Assembly: GCF_022953055.1 (NCBI RefSeq)
Contig: NZ_JALJEJ010000007.1
Span: 124,001 to 188,000 of the forward strand
DNA from: Mucilaginibacter straminoryzae
GTDB lineage: Bacteria; Bacteroidota; Bacteroidia; Sphingobacteriales; Sphingobacteriaceae
Length of the DNA: 64,000 bases
Direction of reading: 5' to 3'
Positions 63,643-64,000 of the stretch are shown in pieces. Both the position numbers and the translations under genes were made by a program. Position 1 is the first letter of the stretch, and each line of letters opens with the position of its first letter. A model generated the notes under the pieces. The model saw only the letters and a program-made list of their open reading frames with translations, ran no database searches and had not been told where the DNA came from.

Positions 63643-64000
63643 ATGAAGCGCATATTGGTATTGATACTTACAGTTTGTTACCTGGGGTTATCCTCGGGCG
63701 CGACGCTGCATTTTCAATATTGCATGGGGCGTTTGGTGGGCGTTGGGTTAAGTCCGGTAAAAGCAAAAGTTTACCGTTGCGGTATGGCCAAAAGAATGGC
63801 CGCAAAAAAATGCTGTAAGGATAAATATCAGGAGTTCAAGACAGATAAGTCGAGTATTGCCGTTTCTACTGCGGTGCCAGATCAAATGGTGGCTACTCCG
63901 CCTAACCTGTTTTTTGTATGGAGCCCGGTTGTCACAACGTTAACCCGGTATTTAGTGCCGCAGGCACAAGCGCCGCCATTGGCACTCGCCGTCCCGATTT
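63643..64000 (+). CDS. HYC_CC_PP family protein (3' end beyond window)
   Basis: ATG 63643 opens at least 119 codons to the right edge. A short N-terminal hydrophobic segment (ILVLILTVCYLGLSSG) may be a signal. The three family marks are present in order: HFQYC near residue 21, KKCC near residue 53, and a late APP. The family is known from Bacteroidota, often next to metal or TonB-type genes; the function is unknown. The neighbouring gene beyond the window may help. Confidence 0.7.
   Translation, partial: MKRILVLILTVCYLGLSSGATLHFQYCMGRLVGVGLSPVKAKVYRCGMAKRMAAKKCCKDKYQEFKTDKSSIAVSTAVPDQMVATPPNLFFVWSPVVTTLTRYLVPQAQAPPLALAVPI

Overview
The window reads as a chromosomal segment of a Bacteroidota bacterium, most likely a member of Sphingobacteriaceae (Mucilaginibacter/Pedobacter-like). 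The genus is a guess. Supporting signs are TAnnTTTG-type -7 promoter elements, weak Shine-Dalgarno sites, Bacteroidota-style Wza/Wzc pairs, a HYC_CC_PP-type small protein, and vSGLT-like and BamA/TamA-like proteins. GC content is moderate, intergenic DNA is AT-rich, and I see no prophage, plasmid, transposase or CRISPR array.

1-8.7 kb is metabolic and miscellaneous. It holds a Tet(X)-like flavin monooxygenase cut by the left edge behind an AraC-type regulator, a pirin, a small Rossmann/receiver-like protein, an MJ1255-type glycosyltransferase, an alpha-glucan phosphorylase homologue that has Thr where the PLP lysine is expected, and a Na+/sugar symporter. An 885-bp stretch with two short tandem repeats and a 38-codon membrane ORF follows.

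8.7-40.6 kb holds two complete Wzx/Wzy exopolysaccharide loci pointing away from each other. Locus A (minus strand, 23.6 to 10.7 kb) has a priming phosphoglycosyltransferase, Wza, Wzc, Wzy, Wzx, glycosyltransferases, acetyl/acyltransferases and a WecG-type enzyme. Locus B (plus strand, 27.9 to 40.6 kb) has GDP-mannose 4,6-dehydratase, a second Wza/Wzc, a second Wzx and Wzy, and five further glycosyltransferase-type proteins, but no priming enzyme. Three exported parallel beta-helix proteins, one with a PA14-like domain and a lipobox, lie beside or between the loci and may act on or bind the polymers.

40.6-46.8 kb has a tRNA-Lys(CTT) whose 3' end is duplicated just downstream, an AT-rich secreted orphan, a BamA/TamA-like barrel, an SGNH hydrolase and a membrane PAS protein that carries a histidine-kinase dimerization helix but no ATPase domain.

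46.9-57.3 kb is the most striking part. It runs Ser/Thr kinase, FhaA-like scaffold, a 32-aa membrane ORF, PP2C phosphatase with a predicted outside domain, a 1382-aa fusion of a SEDS glycosyltransferase with a class B penicillin-binding protein, an FHA protein, and a second, nearly duplicate Ser/Thr kinase. The content resembles the actinobacterial fhaA-pstP-rodA-pbpA-pknA/B cluster and suggests phospho-regulated peptidoglycan synthesis.

57.4-64 kb contains a zinc alcohol dehydrogenase, a pair of genes that look like an orphan contractile-injection-system cargo and its chaperone or partner, two small orphans, a cold-shock protein, a CysQ-type phosphatase, a GH16 glycosidase and a HYC_CC_PP-type protein cut by the right edge.
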